NCBI GenBank assembly: GCA_020633975.1
Contig: JACKCR010000010.1
Coordinates: forward strand, 1 to 64,000
Direction: 5' to 3'
DNA length: 64,000 nucleotides
Origin: Candidatus Eiseniibacteriota bacterium
GTDB lineage: Bacteria > Eisenbacteria > RBG-16-71-46 > CAIMUX01
A program made the position numbers and the translations under genes. The notes below the pieces were generated by a model that saw only the letters and a program-made list of their open reading frames with translations, was not told the DNA's origin and did not search any database. Below, piece by piece: positions 50,649 to 58,909 of the stretch. The stretch's first letter is position 1. Each line of letters opens with the position of its first letter.

Positions 50649-53600
50649 TTGAGATCCCTCGCTTCCCTCACCGCTTTTCCTCTGTTGCTCGCGTGCACCC
50701 TGGCGAACAATGCGACCGGATCGGTCCACGTGCCGGCTGACGCGGCCACGATCCAGGCCGGCATCGACCTCGCAGCGGCGGGCGATACCGTCGTCGTCGC
50801 ACCAGGAGCCTATACAGGACCCGGAAACAAGAACCTCACCTTCGGCAAGGACATCGTTTTACTGGCGGAAGGCGGTCCCGCCGTCACCGTCATCGACTGC
50901 GAAGGGTCTGGTCGGGGACTCTACTTCGCCTCCGTCGAAGGGCCTAGTTGCCGCGTGGAGGGATTCAGGATCGAGAACGGTAGACCGCCCGAAGGTGAGG
51001 ACGGGGGCGGGATGTTGTGCACCTCGGCGTCGCCCACGATCGTGAACTGCGAGTTCCGCGGCAATCAGACGATCGGTTTCTACGACGACGGTGGAGGCGC
51101 ATACGTGTACTCGGGGAACCCGGTCTTCGAGGGATGCGTCTTTGCGGGGAACTCCGCATTCGAGGGCGGTGGACTCGAGATCCATCAGAGCTGCAGCGTC
51201 GTAGTCCGCCAATGCACGTTCACCGGGAATGTCGCCGAGGGTCGGGGCGGTGGAGTGATGGTCCGTTACGACTCCGACATAGAGATCGATCGCTGCATCG
51301 TGTGGGGCAACTGCGCCGGTGGATCGGGTCAGGAGGTTGGTCTGGCCGGGCAGACCGACGAAGCGACTGCCTATTGCTCCCTCTTCGGCCTCACGGGCAT
51401 CGAAGGTCAGCACACGTACGATGGGGAACAGCTCTTCGAAGATCCTCGCTTCTGCGTTCCGATCTACTGCACCGATGCTCCGACGTTGGATGGAGAGTTC
51501 ACTCTTGGAATGAACTCTCCATGTCTCCCTCCAAGCAGCCCCTGCGCCGATCGGATCGGGGCGCGGGACCCGGATTGCGCCGACGTGCGTCTCGGAGCCT
51601 GTTGCTTCAGTGATCGTCCCTGCCGGATCGAACGACCTGACGACTGCGGCAGCGCCGGCGGTTCCTACGCAGGCGATGATGTCGCGTGCGATCCTGATCC
51701 TTGTGTCGAGCTCCTCGGTGCGTGTTGTCTCGACATGGAGACGTGCGCCTACCTGACGGAACAAGAGTGCCTCTCCGCAGGAGGAGAGCAGTTCCGCCTG
51801 GAGCAGCCCTGTGAGCCGATCCCGTGCGACGGACTCGTGCTCCGAGTGCCTGACGACTTCTCCGACATTCAAGATGCGATCGATGCAGCGTTCGACCGCG
51901 ACACCGTCCTCGTGGCCCCGGGTACGTACACCGGGCCTGGCAACCGCGGTCTCGAGTTCTTCGGGAAGTCGGTGCAACTCCTCTCCGAAGGTGGAGCCGA
52001 CGCCACGATCCTGGACTGCGAACTCGCCGATCGGGCTCTCTACTTCAAGCACGGAGAGACGGCCGCGACCGTCGTCCAAGGGTTCTCCATCCTGAACGGC
52101 GCTCTCACAGGTTCGGGCAAGGGGGCTGGAGTCGCTTGCGTCGGTGGCTCCTCGCCCACGATCCGGGACTGCGTCATTGCCGACTGCCAGGCCGAGGACG
52201 GCGGCGGTGGCGTCTACGTCCGGGACTCCGCACCTCAGTTCCATGGCTGCTCGATTCTCGGCAACGTCAGCTCCAACCGTGGGGGCGGAGTGTGGGCGTA
52301 CCAGGCCAACCCCGTCTTCGCTTCTTGTCGGATCGCCGGGAACCGCGCGGTGGGTACGTACGGCGGTGGCGGCGTTCATGACGAAGGCTCGAACGCACAG
52401 TTCATCGACTGTGAGATATCCGCAAACGAAGCGATGAACGGAGCGGGTCTACGGACGCTACTCTCGTCCCCCACCCTGACCGGATGCACCATCACCGGGA
52501 ACCGGGCGGCCCCGGGCAACGGTGGCGGCTTCTTCCTCGGTACGAACGGAGGTCTCGCGCTCATCGATTGCACGGTGGCGGACAACCGCGCAGCGAACGG
52601 CGGCGGGATTGCCGGAGGCCCAGCGGATCTGACGCGCACCATCCTCTGGGGCAACTGCGCCGACAACACGGGAGATCAGATCGTCGTCAACGGAGCCGCT
52701 ATCCAGTTCACTTGCTGTGACGTCGACTCTGGAGGACTCGCAGGAAACGGCACCTACCTGTTCGTAGCGGACAACCTCTTCGAGAATCCTCTGTTCTGCG
52801 GGCCCAGGAGCTGCAACGACGCACCGATCGGCCCGTACGAGTACGGTCTCGTCTCCGGCTCGCCCTGTCTTCCTCAGAACAGCCCGTGCGGCGAACTCAT
52901 CGGCGCCCGGGGAGAGACGTGCATCGACCCCATCACGCCCGGCGCATGCTGCCTCGGCCAATCTTCCTGCACCATCCTCTACGAACCGGAGTGCATCGAG
53001 TTGGATGGAACGTACCTAGGGGATGGTGTGGTCTGCGAGCCCAACCCATGCCCGGGAGCCTGCTGCTTCGAGGACCACCAGTGCACCTTCGTCGCCGAGT
53101 CCGACTGCACGGACCAGGGTGGAACGTGCTGGCGGGCTGGGATCGCCTGTGATCCCCTGCCCTGCCCGATGGTCTACCGGGTTCCGTCGGAGTACGGCGA
53201 CATCCAGGCTGCGGTCGACGCAGCGTGCCCAGGGACGACCGTCCTCGTGGCCGACGGAATCTACCGAAACGAAGAGACGCCAGGAAACGGCAACATCGAT
53301 CCTGGGGGCAAGGACCTACGCCTCGTATCGGAGAACGGTTCCCAGTCCACGATTCTCGAACTCTCGGGAGGTCGAGGCTTCGTGTTTCAAAGCGGGGAGT
53401 CCCGGGACTTCCTGCTTCAAGGGTTCACGATCCGCTCGGGCTACGTCTCCGAGACGTTTGGCGGAGGGATTGCGTGCGACCACGCGTCGCCCACGGTCGT
53501 CGATTGCGTCGTGGATCAGTGCGCCGCAACGGGGCTGGTCTACGGCAGGGGTGGCGGCGTGGCTTGCATCGAGGCCTCGCCGGCCTTCGTTCAGTGTTCG

Positions 53601-54515
53601 ATCACTCGGTGCATGGCCTACTACGATACGGGGCCGGGTGGAGGCGGCATCTACGTCCGGGGGGGCGCACCTGAGTTCCGCCAATGCGACATCCGAGCGA
53701 ACCACTCCTACGGCGGCGGTGGCGTCTACATACACGGCGAGGCCAACGCTTCGTTCCTCGATTGCGTCGTCGCCGGCAACTACGCGGGAGACGGAGGAGG
53801 AATCCTGCTGGAGGACTCCCCAGGCACCGCACTCGAAGGTTGCACCGTGTCGGGGAACCGCGCGTCGTCCTACGGTGGAGGGCTCCAGTCCGGCTCGATG
53901 TCCGTGACGCGCTCGATCCTGTGGGGCAACTGCAACCGTGACGAGCGGGCGGACCTCTATGTCTCTTCGGGTGAAGTCACGCTGGCCTGCTCGGCCGTCG
54001 ACACCTCCGGAGTCTCAGGCCCCGGCAACGTGATCTTCGAAGACGGTTTCGTCTGGGTCGACCCACTCTTCTGCGCTCCCGCTCCTTGCGACAGCGCGCT
54101 CACCCTAACGGGGGCGTACACACTCGACACCGACTCCCCCTGTCTCCCACTGGCCAGTCCGTGCGGCGAGCTCATCGGCGCACTCGGTGTCGGCTGCCCT
54201 ACGAGCGGTGTCGAACCCGCGGTCGCCATACCGACGGAGCTGCGACTGCGAGGACCGTGGCCGAATCCGGCGTCATCCGCGTCCTTCTTCCAACTGGAGC
54301 TGCCTGTCGCATCCCATGTCCGAGCCAACGTGGTCGACGTCCGGGGAGCTGTCGTTGCGCACGTACTAGATGGGGACTTCTCCGCGGGAGTCCACGCCAT
54401 CCAATGGCCACGGGTCGACTCAGACAGCGACCGGAAGACAGCGAGTGGCGTCTACTGGATCGTCATCCAGGGAGACGGTTGGAGAGAGTCGCGTTCGGTC
54501 ACCGTGGTTCGGTAG
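50649..54515 (+). CDS. Giant secreted triple right-handed beta-helix protein with FlgD-like end
   Basis: 1288 residues, TTG start with GGAGG 7 nt upstream, N-terminal signal (SLASLTAFPLLLACTL). Three parallel beta-helix modules (about residues 27-315, 395-690 and 850-1120) each begin with a VPxDxxxIQ-type N-cap (VPADAATIQAGID, VPDDFSDIQDAID and VPSEYGDIQAAVD) and contain the choice-of-anchor-type repeats SPTIVNCEFRGN. Modules 1 and 2 end in GNC-A-SG-type signatures. Between modules are Cys-rich segments (GACCFSDRPCRIE, GACCLDMETCAYL, GACCLGQSSCTIL, GACCFEDHQCTFV). A FlgD-like end (PWPNPASSASFFQLEL, VVDVRGAVVAHVL, SGVYWIVIQ) terminates in RSVTVVR. Probably an adhesin or carbohydrate-active surface protein. 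Its end overlaps the truncated MNT gene. Confidence 0.85.
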   Translation: MRSLASLTAFPLLLACTLANNATGSVHVPADAATIQAGIDLAAAGDTVVVAPGAYTGPGNKNLTFGKDIVLLAEGGPAVTVIDCEGSGRGLYFASVEGPSCRVEGFRIENGRPPEGEDGGGMLCTSASPTIVNCEFRGNQTIGFYDDGGGAYVYSGNPVFEGCVFAGNSAFEGGGLEIHQSCSVVVRQCTFTGNVAEGRGGGVMVRYDSDIEIDRCIVWGNCAGGSGQEVGLAGQTDEATAYCSLFGLTGIEGQHTYDGEQLFEDPRFCVPIYCTDAPTLDGEFTLGMNSPCLPPSSPCADRIGARDPDCADVRLGACCFSDRPCRIERPDDCGSAGGSYAGDDVACDPDPCVELLGACCLDMETCAYLTEQECLSAGGEQFRLEQPCEPIPCDGLVLRVPDDFSDIQDAIDAAFDRDTVLVAPGTYTGPGNRGLEFFGKSVQLLSEGGADATILDCELADRALYFKHGETAATVVQGFSILNGALTGSGKGAGVACVGGSSPTIRDCVIADCQAEDGGGGVYVRDSAPQFHGCSILGNVSSNRGGGVWAYQANPVFASCRIAGNRAVGTYGGGGVHDEGSNAQFIDCEISANEAMNGAGLRTLLSSPTLTGCTITGNRAAPGNGGGFFLGTNGGLALIDCTVADNRAANGGGIAGGPADLTRTILWGNCADNTGDQIVVNGAAIQFTCCDVDSGGLAGNGTYLFVADNLFENPLFCGPRSCNDAPIGPYEYGLVSGSPCLPQNSPCGELIGARGETCIDPITPGACCLGQSSCTILYEPECIELDGTYLGDGVVCEPNPCPGACCFEDHQCTFVAESDCTDQGGTCWRAGIACDPLPCPMVYRVPSEYGDIQAAVDAACPGTTVLVADGIYRNEETPGNGNIDPGGKDLRLVSENGSQSTILELSGGRGFVFQSGESRDFLLQGFTIRSGYVSETFGGGIACDHASPTVVDCVVDQCAATGLVYGRGGGVACIEASPAFVQCSITRCMAYYDTGPGGGGIYVRGGAPEFRQCDIRANHSYGGGGVYIHGEANASFLDCVVAGNYAGDGGGILLEDSPGTALEGCTVSGNRASSYGGGLQSGSMSVTRSILWGNCNRDERADLYVSSGEVTLACSAVDTSGVSGPGNVIFEDGFVWVDPLFCAPAPCDSALTLTGAYTLDTDSPCLPLASPCGELIGALGVGCPTSGVEPAVAIPTELRLRGPWPNPASSASFFQLELPVASHVRANVVDVRGAVVAHVLDGDFSAGVHAIQWPRVDSDSDRKTASGVYWIVIQGDGWRESRSVTVVR

Positions 54516-54669
54516 ACATCGTCTGGGTTAGATCCACGTCCGACGCCGGACGTGCGGTTCCTTTGGCGCGAGAGCCGAAGAGAATCGCTCCGGTCACCAC
54601 GGGATGGCGGCTCAGGACATCTCGGATGAGGTTCAGAGCGCGCGGGTCGAGACCTCGAACCGCCGTCAT
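54499..54669 (-). CDS. Truncated MNT-type nucleotidyltransferase (antitoxin-like)
   Basis: 56 residues from the ATG at 54669, overlapping the HEPN gene by 4 bp (ATGA). It contains the nucleotidyltransferase core GAILFGSRAKGTARPASDVDL, but the family is usually about 95-110 residues long with a third Asp downstream. Here the frame stops after TQTMSTEPR, inside the end of the convergent beta-helix gene. Either the gene was cut by a recombination junction or a short form survives. Type VII (HEPN/MNT) toxin-antitoxin pairs use this protein to AMPylate the toxin. The loss of the C-terminus makes full activity doubtful. Confidence 0.7.
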   Translation of the reverse strand: MTAVRGLDPRALNLIRDVLSRHPVVTGAILFGSRAKGTARPASDVDLTQTMSTEPR

Positions 54670-55076
54670 GACCCGAGTCGCCCGGAGAGCCAAACGTACA
54701 ACGCTTCGATCGCGGGATGGTACCGATCTCGCAGAGCCACCACAGCCTCCTCGAAAGCACTTTCGTCGTACGTGTGGGCGAGCAGGTTTCGGTGGTTCAG
54801 CATGTCGATCCAGACCTGCCCGTCCTCGACAACCCCAGTGGAGAACGCCAGCTTGATCACGTTCCGGGGAGTCACCGGCTGAATCAGATGTCCTTCGTGC
54901 TCGAGGTAGTCCTTCATCGTCTTCCACCCGAGTTCGAGAGCGAACTCGAAGCGCTGGACCGTTCCTTCCTTCTCGAGGGCACTCAGACTCGCGAGATCCC
55001 TTTCCAACGGTTCCCGGAGCAGGGCGACGGCTCGTTCGAAGTTCTGAAACCGCTGTCGCCACCGGACGTCTTGCAC
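54666..55076 (-). CDS. HEPN-domain, HI0074-type nucleotidyltransferase substrate-binding protein
   Basis: 136 residues from a GTG at 55076 (AGGAGG 9-10 nt upstream); the frame to 55145 lacks a better site. All-helical HI0074/HEPN family (TIGR01987-like): RWRQRFQNFERAVALLREPL, EFALELGWKTMKDYLEHEG and MLNHRNLLAHTYDE, the last with the R-x4-H motif of HEPN RNases. Together with the overlapping MNT gene it forms a candidate HEPN-MNT (type VII) toxin-antitoxin pair, or a regulator of a nucleotidyltransferase. The partner looks incomplete, so the pair may be inactive or unchecked. Confidence 0.85.
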   Translation of the reverse strand: MQDVRWRQRFQNFERAVALLREPLERDLASLSALEKEGTVQRFEFALELGWKTMKDYLEHEGHLIQPVTPRNVIKLAFSTGVVEDGQVWIDMLNHRNLLAHTYDESAFEEAVVALRDRYHPAIEALYVWLSGRLGS

Positions 55077-55183
55077 GGCTCTCGTCCTCCTGATGGCCCC
55101 CGGCTTGGAGTGATGGGGCCTCGACCATGATAGGTCAAATCCCACGGACCGGGGATCGATCTCGCGTCGGCCTCACGCTCCGA

Positions 55184-55765
55184 TCAACCCCGGCGTCCAC
55201 CCCGCTCGAGCAGCATGAGCAGCTCCTCGACCGTCGACTTCCCCTTGTCCCTCGCATACCAGGCCATGATCGGCGCATACCACTTGCTCTTCGCGACCGG
55301 ATCGTCACCCGGCGGGTCGAGGTCGCGCTGCTGGGCGCGCATGAGAGCCTGGAGCGACGAGGGACGCGGTCCCCAGATGCCGAGGGAGTTGCCGAACTCG
55401 TCCTGTGCGATCACCATCGGGATCGCGCGGCCGCCATGCGTGAGGTAGCGATCCAGAGTCGCAGGGTGCTCGTCCGCATCGAGGTATCGGTGTTCCACGA
55501 GCGGCGCGAGAGCGAGTGCGGTCGCGATGACGGGAACCGAGCGGGCTGCGTCGCCGCACCAATCTTCGGTGAGGACGAGAACGCGACGAGGGCCGGGTAG
55601 GTTCTGGAGACGCAGCTCGGCGTACTCGTCGACGGCCGCGCGTTTGACGTTCGCGAGCCAGATGTCGCGTTTGTCTTCCACGGTTTCGAGGTAGGCCGTC
55701 CAGGGCTTGGCCGCGTCCCACTCTTCCTGCGAGAAGCCGCAGCGGTGTTCATCTCGTTCCGTCAC
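55184..55765 (-). CDS. Thioredoxin-fold protein (WCGDA type)
   Basis: 193 residues, GTG start with AAGGAGA about 9 nt upstream. Soluble, no signal. It has a thioredoxin-like strand order, and the active-site loop TEDWCGDAARSVPV carries only one Cys (WCGDA instead of WCGPC), as in a family of short thioredoxin-like proteins. Later landmarks are THGGRAIPMVIAQDEFGNSLGIWGPRP. Such proteins cannot form the normal dithiol and may act in monothiol redox or signalling. Divergent from the BNR-repeat gene. Confidence 0.8.
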   Translation of the reverse strand: MTERDEHRCGFSQEEWDAAKPWTAYLETVEDKRDIWLANVKRAAVDEYAELRLQNLPGPRRVLVLTEDWCGDAARSVPVIATALALAPLVEHRYLDADEHPATLDRYLTHGGRAIPMVIAQDEFGNSLGIWGPRPSSLQALMRAQQRDLDPPGDDPVAKSKWYAPIMAWYARDKGKSTVEELLMLLERGGRRG

Positions 55766-55809
55766 GTGTCGGTCTCCTTGGTCAGACTAGGTGCGCGGCG
55801 AGCCTAGTG

Positions 55810-55848
55810 GGGTGCTGAAACAGGCCCGAAGGGACCTGTTCAGCACCC
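55810..55848. repeat. Long hairpin (14-bp stem) between divergent genes
   Basis: GGGTGCTGAAACAGG (55810-55824) pairs with CCTGTTCAGCACCC (55835-55848) with a single bulged A and a 10-nt loop, followed by TGCTAG. Located in the 287-bp divergent region, so it is not an ordinary terminator. REP-like element, attenuator or mobile-element end are possible. Confidence 0.6.
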
Positions 55849-56052
55849 TGCTAGTCGAGATCCGCCCGGGGCTCCGCGGTTTCGGCCGGAGCACGCCAGC
55901 TGAAGGTACCAGTCGGCCCAGGGAGGCGAAAGAACGGGCGAAGGCTCCGAGGAGCCGCGAGCGGGAGTCCGTCCGGTGGATTCCAAGCGTATGGTATCCT
56001 CGTTTGGTCTCGATCCGCCGCAGCACGAACCCATTCAGCGAGGCCCCTCCCT

Positions 56053-58764
56053 ATGACGATCCCCCGCACTCCCCTCTACGCGCTCTTGGCACTCGTCACC
56101 GTCGGCGCGATCGGGTGGTCCCTGTCGCACTACCCGGAGCGAGATCCCGGCCCGATCGGGTCGGAGCGCGACGCAACCGCCGAAGGATCGGGCCGCGACG
56201 CAACCGCCGTCGATCTCGACCAGGCGACCGTCCTCGTATCCGATCGGGACGCAGCCGGCCCCGGTTCTCCCGAGGAGGAGAAGGAGGAGGGCCACGCCTG
56301 GGAGATGTTCGAGTGGTGGTACGGGCAGCGCGCCTACCCGAACGAGCTGATCCCGAAGCGGGCCTACTTCGATGCCTGGCAGTACGCCCAGCAGGTCCTT
56401 CCCCGGGACGAGTCACTGCGCGGCGGCGCAGCCTGGCAGTCGATCGGGCCGGACAACATCGGCGGCCGGATGCTGGCGCTCGCGTTCGATCCCACCGACT
56501 CCTCGGTGCTCTGGGCGGGATCGGCGAGCGGTGGACTGTGGGTTTCGACGACGGGCGGCGTGGGTGCTTCCGCGTGGACGCGCGTCGAGACGGGCCTTCC
56601 GGCGCTTTCCGTGAGCGCGATCGTGATCGATCCGGCAAACGCCGATCGGATGTGGATCGGCACCGGTGAGATCAGCCTCTACCAACGTCCGCTCGTCGGC
56701 ACTCCGGGGGCACGCGCGAGCTACGGCATCGGCGTTCTCGGCTCGACCGACGGCGGTGTGACCTGGCACACCACCGGTCTCGACTGGTCGATGGACCAGC
56801 AACGGGCCGTCCTTGCGATGAAGATGAGTCCCACGGATTCGAACGTGCTCTACGCCGCCACGAGCGAGGGCGTCTACAAGACGACCGATGCCGGTACGAC
56901 CTGGACGAACGTGCATCCTGTGCTGATGGCGATGGACGTCGTCGTCCATCCGGACGGGAACACCGTGTACGCGAGCCACGGACAGCTCGGCACGCCCGAA
57001 GCGCCGGACGCCGGGATCTACAAGAGCACGAACGGTGGATCGACCTGGACGCAGCTCGGTGGCGGCCTCCCGACCACGGACTTCGGACGGACGCCGCTCT
57101 CGATGTCGTCCGATGGATCGACCGTCTTCGCGGGCGTCTCCAACGCGACGACACGTGAAGTCACTGGCCTCTACCGCACGACGAACGGCGGCAGCACCTG
57201 GCAGCTGCGCGACGGGTCGGAGAACTGGGCGAGCGGCCAGGCCTGGTACGACAACACGATCGCGGTCTCACCGTTCGACGCCAACCGGATCCTCTGCGCC
57301 GGGCTCGAGGTGTACCGCTCCACGAGTGGCGGCACCAATCTCACGGTGGTGACCAACTGGGCCGCGGGATACGAAGGAGTGATCCCCGCGGGCGGCCCCG
57401 AAGGTCCTGACGACTACGTCCATGCCGACCAGCACGCGATCCTCTGGGATCCGAACAACGCGAACGTGGTCTATGTCGCGTGCGATGGAGGCATCTTCCG
57501 ATCGACCGACGCCGGCAGCACGTGGGGCGGGGTCAACGGTGGGCTTCGCACGACGCAGTTCTACAACGGCTTCGCGAACGGACTCGCCTACACGAGCACA
57601 TTCCTCGGGCTCGGCGGACTCCAGGACAACGGAACGGTGCTCTACTCGGGTTCGGACTCGTGGTCGAAGGTCTTCGGCGGAGACGGAGGCTGGTGCGCGA
57701 TCGATCCGACGAACGAAGACGTCCTCTACGAGGAGTACGTCTACCTCAACATGTTCAAGAGCACCGACGGCGGCTCCAGCTGGAACGAGGTCCACGGATA
57801 CTCGAGCGGGAGTGCGAACTTCATTGCGCCGTTCGTTCTCTGCCCCAGTGCGCCGAACACGCTCTACGCGGGGCAACTCGCCATCGAGAAGTCGACGAAC
57901 GGTGGAGCGAGCTGGTCTTATGGCGGGGGCGGTTCGAACTGGAACGACACACCGATGGCGTCGATCGGTGTCTCGAACCTCGATGCAAACTACGTGATCG
58001 GCGGCACCGGGAATTCCAGCACTTCGGCAACGATGGAGGTCCGGCGTTCCACGAACGGAGGCGCCAACTGGACCGTCGCCACCGGCCTACCCGATCGGTA
58101 CCCGACCGACTTCATCTACGACCCCAATGACAAGACCGTCGTCTGGGCGACGTTCTCCGGATACGGAACGGGTCACGTGTTCCGCTCGACGGACGCGGGC
58201 ACCACCTGGTCGGATGTGTCGGGCAACCTACCGGACATCCCACACCAGAGCATCGCCGTCGATCCGATGAACGGAGACTGGGCGTATGTCGGAACGGATC
58301 TGGGCGTCTTCCGCACGCAGGACGGCGGCGCGACCTGGTCCGACTTCAACTCGGGCATCCCGATCGCGATGATCCTCGATCTCGTCCTCCACCTCGACAG
58401 CCGAACGCTCCGCGCCGCCACGTTCGGCAACGGCGTATACGAGATCGTGCTTCCGGAGACGTCGTCGTCAGTGGATGTCGTGGACGGATCAGCGACCTGG
58501 CTCGAAGCGAGCCCGAATCCGTTCCGCGCCGCGACGACCGTTCAGCTGTCCCTGGCCAAGACTTCGTCCGTGGATGTCGCCGTCTACGACGCGACGGGAC
58601 GACGCATCCGCTCGCTCGTCCAGGGAGAGCGGCCAGCCGGCGTCATCGACGCGACGTGGGACGGCCTCGACGCGAACGGCGTACGTGTCGCTGCTGGCGT
58701 CTACTTCGTGCGCGCAGTGGGGCCGGAGTTGTCGGAGTCGAGGAAGATCACCTACCTGCGGTGA
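56053..58764 (+). CDS. Secreted BNR/VPS10-type repeat protein with FlgD-like end
   Basis: 903 residues, ATG start, signal/anchor region LYALLALVTVGAIGWSLSHY. Asp-box repeats are plentiful: STTGGVGASAWTRV, SLGTDGGVTW-like, TTDAGTTWTNV, STNGGSTWTQLGGGL, TTNGGSTWQL, STDAGSTWGGV, STDGGSSWNEV, STNGGANWTV and STDAGTTWSDV, typical of sialidase-like, Ycf48-like or sortilin (VPS10) propellers. FlgD-like end: ASPNPFRAATTVQLSL, VAVYDATGRRIRSL and AGVYFVRAV, terminating in RKITYLR. Similar proteins are described as glycosyl hydrolase-like, but no catalytic residues can be named. Probably a surface-exposed or secreted binding protein. Confidence 0.82.
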   Translation: MTIPRTPLYALLALVTVGAIGWSLSHYPERDPGPIGSERDATAEGSGRDATAVDLDQATVLVSDRDAAGPGSPEEEKEEGHAWEMFEWWYGQRAYPNELIPKRAYFDAWQYAQQVLPRDESLRGGAAWQSIGPDNIGGRMLALAFDPTDSSVLWAGSASGGLWVSTTGGVGASAWTRVETGLPALSVSAIVIDPANADRMWIGTGEISLYQRPLVGTPGARASYGIGVLGSTDGGVTWHTTGLDWSMDQQRAVLAMKMSPTDSNVLYAATSEGVYKTTDAGTTWTNVHPVLMAMDVVVHPDGNTVYASHGQLGTPEAPDAGIYKSTNGGSTWTQLGGGLPTTDFGRTPLSMSSDGSTVFAGVSNATTREVTGLYRTTNGGSTWQLRDGSENWASGQAWYDNTIAVSPFDANRILCAGLEVYRSTSGGTNLTVVTNWAAGYEGVIPAGGPEGPDDYVHADQHAILWDPNNANVVYVACDGGIFRSTDAGSTWGGVNGGLRTTQFYNGFANGLAYTSTFLGLGGLQDNGTVLYSGSDSWSKVFGGDGGWCAIDPTNEDVLYEEYVYLNMFKSTDGGSSWNEVHGYSSGSANFIAPFVLCPSAPNTLYAGQLAIEKSTNGGASWSYGGGGSNWNDTPMASIGVSNLDANYVIGGTGNSSTSATMEVRRSTNGGANWTVATGLPDRYPTDFIYDPNDKTVVWATFSGYGTGHVFRSTDAGTTWSDVSGNLPDIPHQSIAVDPMNGDWAYVGTDLGVFRTQDGGATWSDFNSGIPIAMILDLVLHLDSRTLRAATFGNGVYEIVLPETSSSVDVVDGSATWLEASPNPFRAATTVQLSLAKTSSVDVAVYDATGRRIRSLVQGERPAGVIDATWDGLDANGVRVAAGVYFVRAVGPELSESRKITYLR

Positions 58765-58791
58765 CATCGGACTACTGCTTTTGACAACGAG

Positions 58792-58818
58792 CGACCGCTT
58801 CCTCTAGGGAGGCGGTCG
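58792..58818. terminator. Bidirectional terminator between convergent genes
   Basis: CGACCGCTTCC pairs with GGGAGGCGGTCG (one G-T pair) around a short CTA-rich loop, then TCTTGCTT on the plus strand. Lies 28 bp after the BNR protein stop and 92 bp before the end of the convergent gene. Confidence 0.65.
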
Positions 58819-58909
58819 TCTTGCTTCGAACTCGTCGAAGTCGAGGTCCAAGGAAGGCCGGCGGACTCGACGACGAAACATACAAGGACTCGCCGGCCGT
58901 AGCTGCGCC

